DNA of 64,000 nt from the NCBI RefSeq assembly GCF_000224145.3, contig NC_020169.2:2472861-2536860 (forward strand). The letters run 5' to 3'. Each line of letters opens with the position of its first letter. The stretch's first letter is position 1. This document shows, one piece after another, positions 60,701 to 64,000 of this stretch. The DNA comes from Ciona intestinalis (lineage: Eukaryota; Chordata; Ascidiacea; Phlebobranchia; Cionidae). Both the position numbers and the translations under genes were made by a program. Below the pieces are notes generated by a model. It was given only the letters and a program-made list of their open reading frames with translations, ran no database searches and was not told the DNA's origin.

Positions 60701-62388
60701 CAAGAAGAAGCAGGTACATCAATTTTTTCCTTATTTTATAAAAATGTGGTAATCAAGTTTTAGGCTGTTTGATTTTTGCCACATTACTTTCTGTTTAGAT
60801 TTTCAAGATCAATTTTTTGAAGGTTAATTTTAAAAATCACAATTTTATTTTATCTTTATCAACCTTTTATTACTGTGGCAATGAAGTTGTAGGCTGTTTG
60901 TTTTTTACCATATTACTTTCTGTTTAAATTTTCAAGAATATTTTTTGGAGGATTTTCTGTGAAAAAAAAATTTTTTTTCTTCATTAACTTTTTATTACTG
61001 TGGTAATAAAATTTTGGGGGAATTTGTTTTTAAGAATCATTTTTTGTTTGTTTTCGCCACATTATTCTCTGTTTAAATTTTAAAGATTAATTTTTTTGAG
61101 AATCAACATAGGAAAAATAGCCTTTTAAGTTTTTACTAACTGATTTTTTTCAATTCAAAGGTGGCAACTTTAGTAGCCACAGATGTAGCAGCCAGAGGAT
61201 TGGATATTCCATTAATACGAAACGTGATCAATTACGATGTTGCTCGCGATATTGATACACATACTCATAGAATTGGAAGGTGTTTAATATTTATCCAGCT
61301 ATGTTTTATTCTACGCGTGTGAGGTCCTACAGCATGGTATGCTAAAAGACTGAAAATTTCGGCTAGAGTTGGCCCATTATACTAACACCCAGGGTGCTGC
61401 AACCTATTTTAGTGACCACTGGAGTGAAGTAATTTTCGCTAAGTGTATTGCTAAGAACACATACACCTGTTAGTATTAAACTTAGTTACAATACAATGTC
61501 TTACCATTCAGTCACGTCGCTAAAATAAAAGTATACAAAAAGTTACCTAAAACTTCTCTAGGCATTTTTTAAACCAGTTTCAATCGGAATCATTAACCAT
61601 GTACATTAATATACTTTTTAAGAACTGGACGTGCTGGTCAGAAAGGTACAGCTTATACATTAGTTACATCAAAAGACACTTACTTTTCTGGTGACCTGGT
61701 GAGAAACTTGGAGGGTGCAGGACAACGAGTACCAGACGATTTGTTACAACTTGCGTTGCAAAATTCAAAATTTCGAAAGTCCAGATATAAACATGGAAGT
61801 GGAAAACAAATTTCTAATTTTAAGACAAGAGACCGGCCAGGATTTGGAGCAACTGCAAGGTAATGTTAAGTGATGATAAATACTAGCTTACTGTCCTATC
61901 CTTTTTTTGTTATAAGATGTTTTGGTATTTACCTGCTTTTTTGTAGATTTCTGTAAAAATCAATTTATTCTGTCAGTGTATAATTTATAAGGGGATTTTC
62001 CTGAAAAATCTTAAGAATTTTTATGCGGTACTTTTAAGTTCTATTTTCCCTCTCTAACAAGTGTAAACTTTTACAGCTCTACCACAAGCACCATGGCGTC
62101 TTTCAGAGCTGCTAATTTTTATGCGGTACTTTTAAGTTCTATTTTCCCTCTCTAACAAGTGTAAACTTTTACAGCTCTACCACAAGCACCATGGCGTCTT
62201 TCAGAGCTGCTGCAGCGGCAGGAGTCATGGGGGGTCGCGCTTCTTCAATGAAAGATTATTTTAAGAACCAATATAAATCTAACTTTGTGCAGAGCAGTGA
62301 ACCTGCAGCTGCATCCACCTGGAACAGTGGTGATGGATTTAAACATCCAAACTCAAAGAGGAAGAAGAAGAGTAGATGGGACTCGTGA
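54793..62388 (+). CDS. DDX42: DEAD-box RNA helicase DDX42
   Basis: ATP-dependent nuclear helicase associated with the U2 snRNP factor SF3B1. Fifteen exons in phase: 54793-54871, 55406-55488, 56168-56269, 56437-56505, 56931-57069, 57285-57588, 57994-58172, 58455-58603, 59145-59270, 59555-59713, 60225-60329, 60594-60713, 61161-61279, 61623-61859, 62175-62388; 727 residues. An acidic N-terminus keeps [11 protein letters not shown] and [15 protein letters not shown], as in human. Helicase motifs: Q motif TQPTPIQ (264-270), Walker A AKTGSGKT (287-294), PTREL, DEAD (397-400), SAT (428-430), ARGLD, and HRIGRTGR (574-581). The C-terminus ends KKKSRWDS, exactly the human ending, but the long low-complexity tail of the human protein (about 938 residues) is mostly absent. 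Two local duplications affect splice sites, at exon 5 and exon 15. Confidence 0.96.
55921..56113 (+). mobile_element. 190-bp MITE, copy 8
   Basis: In DDX42 intron 2, ending about 55 bp before exon 3. Body CATAATATCCAAATATCCTG is intact; the left terminus is diverged (GTTGAAAAAGATGAGACAC). Confidence 0.85.
56774..56812 (+). other. DDX42: duplicated start of DDX42 exon 5, possible cassette exon
   Basis: Intron sequence 157 bases upstream of exon 5 repeats its beginning. After an AG, it reads [13 protein letters not shown] against [13 protein letters not shown] in exon 5. A GTAGAG follows at 56813, so a 39-base, phase-0 exon could be spliced in without breaking the frame. Without that donor the frame runs to a stop. 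Whether it is used is unknown. Confidence 0.5.
58650..58865 (+). mobile_element. composite SINE with clear tRNA head, truncated tail
   Basis: A-box-like TGTGGCAAAGTGGTTAGCGC and B-box-like GGGTTCAAGGC are well kept; the core has CTTGGGCAAGACACTTGATG and GATCACTAATGGGTTGTCC. The tail is shortened. DDX42 intron 8. Confidence 0.85.
59300..59510 (-). mobile_element. composite SINE, tail and core, reverse
   Basis: Contains CCCTATTTCATACATATCGT, CTTACTAGTTACGACATACC and further on a diverged core (GTCTGTTTAAGTATCTTGCT). DDX42 intron 9. Confidence 0.6.
59750..59850 (+). repeat. dispersed SINE-tail repeat
   Basis: TATGTGGGTGCGGTCCCGCAGCGTGGCC resembles 61295-61330 (GTGTGAGGTCCTACAGCATGG). DDX42 intron 10. 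Confidence 0.45.
60460..60585 (-). mobile_element. SINE tail fragment
   Basis: TTTCTGTTTCATACACTTTG and CTTACGAGTTACCATGTATG match the SINE tail in reverse. DDX42 intron 11, immediately before exon 12. Confidence 0.65.
60745..61110. repeat. three-copy tandem repeat, unit about 130 bp
   Basis: Units share ACTGTGGTAATAA-type sequence, CCACATTACTTTCTGTTTA and AAATTTTCAAGA followed by TTTTTTG. They make up nearly all of DDX42 intron 12. Confidence 0.75.
61290..61490. mobile_element. SINE core joined to the alternative GTTGGCCCA tail
   Basis: Tail sequence TGAGGTCCTACAGCATGG to AGAGTTGGCCCATTATAC is followed by the reverse SINE core (TTTAGTGACCACTGGAGTGA, then TAAGTGTATTGCTAAGAAC). It links the two repeat groups of this window into one family with alternative tails. 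DDX42 intron 13. Confidence 0.6.
62016..62211 (+). repeat. exact 98-bp tandem duplication spanning a splice acceptor
   Basis: 62016-62113 and 62114-62211 are identical by eye. Each includes the polypyrimidine tract, the TTTACAG acceptor and the first 37 coding bases of DDX42 exon 15. Only the second acceptor (exon start 62175) reads through to the normal C-terminus; using the first (62077) meets a stop inside the second copy. Confidence 0.9.
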
Positions 62389-62456
62389 AGATATAAAGTT
62401 CCACACTTGTACAGCAAGAATTTTATAAGCTGATATTTAGCCGCACAAGGTCGCCA

Positions 62457-62462
62457 AATAAA
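62457..62462 (+). terminator. DDX42 poly(A) signal AATAAA
   Basis: First canonical hexamer, 69 bases after the stop; another lies near 62488. The TMEM223 stop, in the opposite direction, is only 290 bases from the DDX42 stop, so the two 3' ends may overlap. Confidence 0.6.
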
Positions 62463-62677
62463 ATATCATTGACTGAAAGCACACGCCAATAAAACGAATG
62501 CCATGAGCTCTAAATACATTAAGTAATAGATTCAACCTAAAATGGTTGTCCTATTTAGTAGTTTTTGATACCACAATTTAATAAAAATTCCATATCACAT
62601 TGTTGCCAGAATAGATGTCAAATAAAATTATTGGTGGATTTACAAAAAAAAACAAATAAAATAACTGCCAATTTGGT

Positions 62678-63630
62678 TTAAATATCAATTTTGGGACCTT
62701 TGTAAACACCCATTACAGATTCAAATAAAGCTTTGTTAGTAATTGTGCCTTCTACGGATATCCAGTGTTTTGAATTTCTTCCAGGAGCGTTGACTGCCAC
62801 TTGCCTTTCGCCTTTTAAAGTAACCAGCCGGGCAGGTACAGAAAATGCATGTTCTTTTCTTAAGAGACTATAAGTAACTAGTGTCACTACTTTTCTGTCT
62901 GTGGAAACCAAAACTTTCTTCAGAAGGCTGGTACATATTCTTGATACACCATACCAGAGGCCAATAGACAGTAAGATGCAAACTGGAGGCAGTATGTAAG
63001 CATTAGCACCACCATATATATTGAATGGACCTTTTACTTTTCGATCGTCAATTTCGCTTTGTACATCATCAGGGTATTTGTGCATCTCACTGACCATGGC
63101 TGCACATGTTAAAAAGCTTGTTACCTGCAAGATAGATTATTGTAAATTAGTATATAGAAGTAGTATGTTTAACATGTCTGAACATTACTTATATATGTGA
63201 TTAAATGAATCTAACTTACTTTGTTTATCCTTATGTGGCTGCAAAATGACAGTCGTTAGAATATCGGTGTTCTGTTTCATACGCCTCATGCCAGCTTACG
63301 AGTAACCATGTATGTTACTTTACAAGTAATTATTTTTTTGACTTTTTTATGTATGGCTGATAATTTGAACAACCCATTAGTAACCACTGGGTTGGAAAAT
63401 GTACATACTCATACCCCTGCAACAACTGAAGCTCGTGCATAGTTGATAGGGAAGTCTTTGTAGTGGTACAACAGAAAAGCTTTTGGGAGTTCTCCAGATT
63501 TTTCAGAAAGTTGTCGAAATTTTGTGAGTTGAGGTTTGAACCAAATTTTCCATTTGGTGTTTATCACATTTTTTTTAATACTATTTGCATTAAAACTAGT
63601 TACTTTGTTAAAAAACAGTCTAACAAACAT
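62678..63630 (-). CDS. TMEM223: TMEM223 mitochondrial inner-membrane protein
   Basis: TMEM223 is a two-pass mitochondrial inner-membrane protein reported to help complex IV (COX1) translation. Two exons, 63630-63415 and 63124-62678, join in phase 0 to 220 residues (human about 202). The N-terminus is basic with few acids, as expected of a mitochondrial presequence. FLLYHYKDFPINYARASVVA then matches the family's LLFEHDRGRFF region; membrane segments lie at about 67-85 and 114-133. The C-terminal domain RKVVTLVTYSLLRKEHAFSV, then ISVEG and FESVMGVYK, aligns with human QQVTLTTHAPFGLGAHFTV to TVGAY. I first considered TMEM186, but this match is longer. The intron contains a SINE fragment (63215-63400). 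Confidence 0.82.
63215..63400 (-). mobile_element. SINE tail and core fragment
   Basis: TTACTTTGTTTATCCTTATG, TGTTCTGTTTCATACGCCTC, GCTTACGAGTAACCATGTAT and GTATGGCTGATAATTTGAAC follow the order of the complete copy at 47880-48195. It fills most of the TMEM223 intron. Confidence 0.8.
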
Positions 63631-64000
63631 CTATAAGTATAAAAACTCAAAATACGTTGCAGTTATACAGTCAACAAACAATAACAACGTGCACATGTAA
63701 GCTCTAAACAAAACAGAACGCAACACATGCGCGTCTGTTGGTGCCTTGGCCTATACTAACTTTGCCTTGGGCCTCATATAAGATGATATCTGACAAAAAA
63801 GAAAACTGAATTAAAAGTAACAGAGAATTAATTGGATTATTAACACAATGGTAAAACAGTAGGACTAGTTCAATTGACAAATTTACATTTCAAATACGGT
63901 GCTTCTTAGCCACCCTTTATCGTAACATAGTATTGCGGTAACATTTCTTATTCGTTTACCGCAGGGAAATTCCCTAGTTAAAAATGTTCTATATTTTAGA
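63631..64000. other. upstream of TMEM223, nothing recognised
   Basis: Probable promoter side of TMEM223. I see no ORF, repeat or clear promoter element. Confidence 0.5.

Noticed and set aside
62678-63630. Assignment as TMEM186
   Set aside because: The TMEM223 match covers the first membrane segment, the GPF block and the whole C-terminal domain, and fits better.
1-64000. CRISPR arrays, operons, bacterial ribosome sites, retroviral or LTR elements
   Set aside because: None seen. The spaced repeats here are eukaryotic minisatellites and dispersed elements, and no reverse transcriptase, capsid or LTR pattern was noticed.

Overview
The window reads as a nuclear genome segment of a tunicate, most likely a Ciona species. 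Genes are compact and intron-rich, with many short AT-rich introns. Every recognisable protein has a clear chordate counterpart. The interspersed repeats (a tRNA-derived composite SINE and a roughly 190-bp MITE) look like families named from Ciona. The species call is inference; no database was searched. Three runs of N mark assembly gaps (2101-2600, 11917-11966, 34785-35020).

Layout, left to right: ALYREF mRNA-export adaptor (+, 5' end unresolved); an SLC37A1/2-type sugar-phosphate transporter (-, last exon hidden in the first gap); about 10 kb without a recognisable gene, of which about 7.5 kb is CpG-rich and carries several full CRE and E-box sites and a hAT transposon; capicua CIC (+), a 43-exon model that stays in phase to 2,607 residues and has the long-form N-terminus, the HMG box and the C-terminal C1 motif; GTF2H3, a TFIIH subunit (-); HYKK, a hydroxylysine kinase-like gene (+); an intronless CYP2-clan cytochrome P450 (+); the DDX42 DEAD-box helicase (+); and TMEM223, a mitochondrial inner-membrane protein (-). 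Exon borders were read by eye from GT/AG sites and phase. Every model except the ALYREF 5' end and the SLC37A 3' end closes in frame, which is good internal evidence.

Neighbouring genes do not form an operon or pathway; they are ordinary housekeeping and regulatory genes. Several act on nuclear RNA or transcription (ALYREF in export, DDX42 in splicing, GTF2H3 in TFIIH, CIC as an ERK-responsive repressor), but this is probably coincidence.

Most of the unusual content is in the non-coding part: three insertions with hAT hallmarks (8-bp target duplications), eight MITE copies plus a terminal remnant, about ten SINE copies with two alternative 3' tails, a distinct 390-bp TA-flanked element beside a GTF2H3 splice donor, and many local tandem duplications. 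Two of these duplications touch DDX42 splicing: a duplicated start of exon 5 that could act as an in-frame cassette exon, and an exact 98-bp duplication of the last exon's splice acceptor. HYKK appears to use a GC-AG intron. I found no convincing wholly new gene system; the splicing-related duplications and the CRE/E-box-rich CIC upstream region are the points most worth checking.
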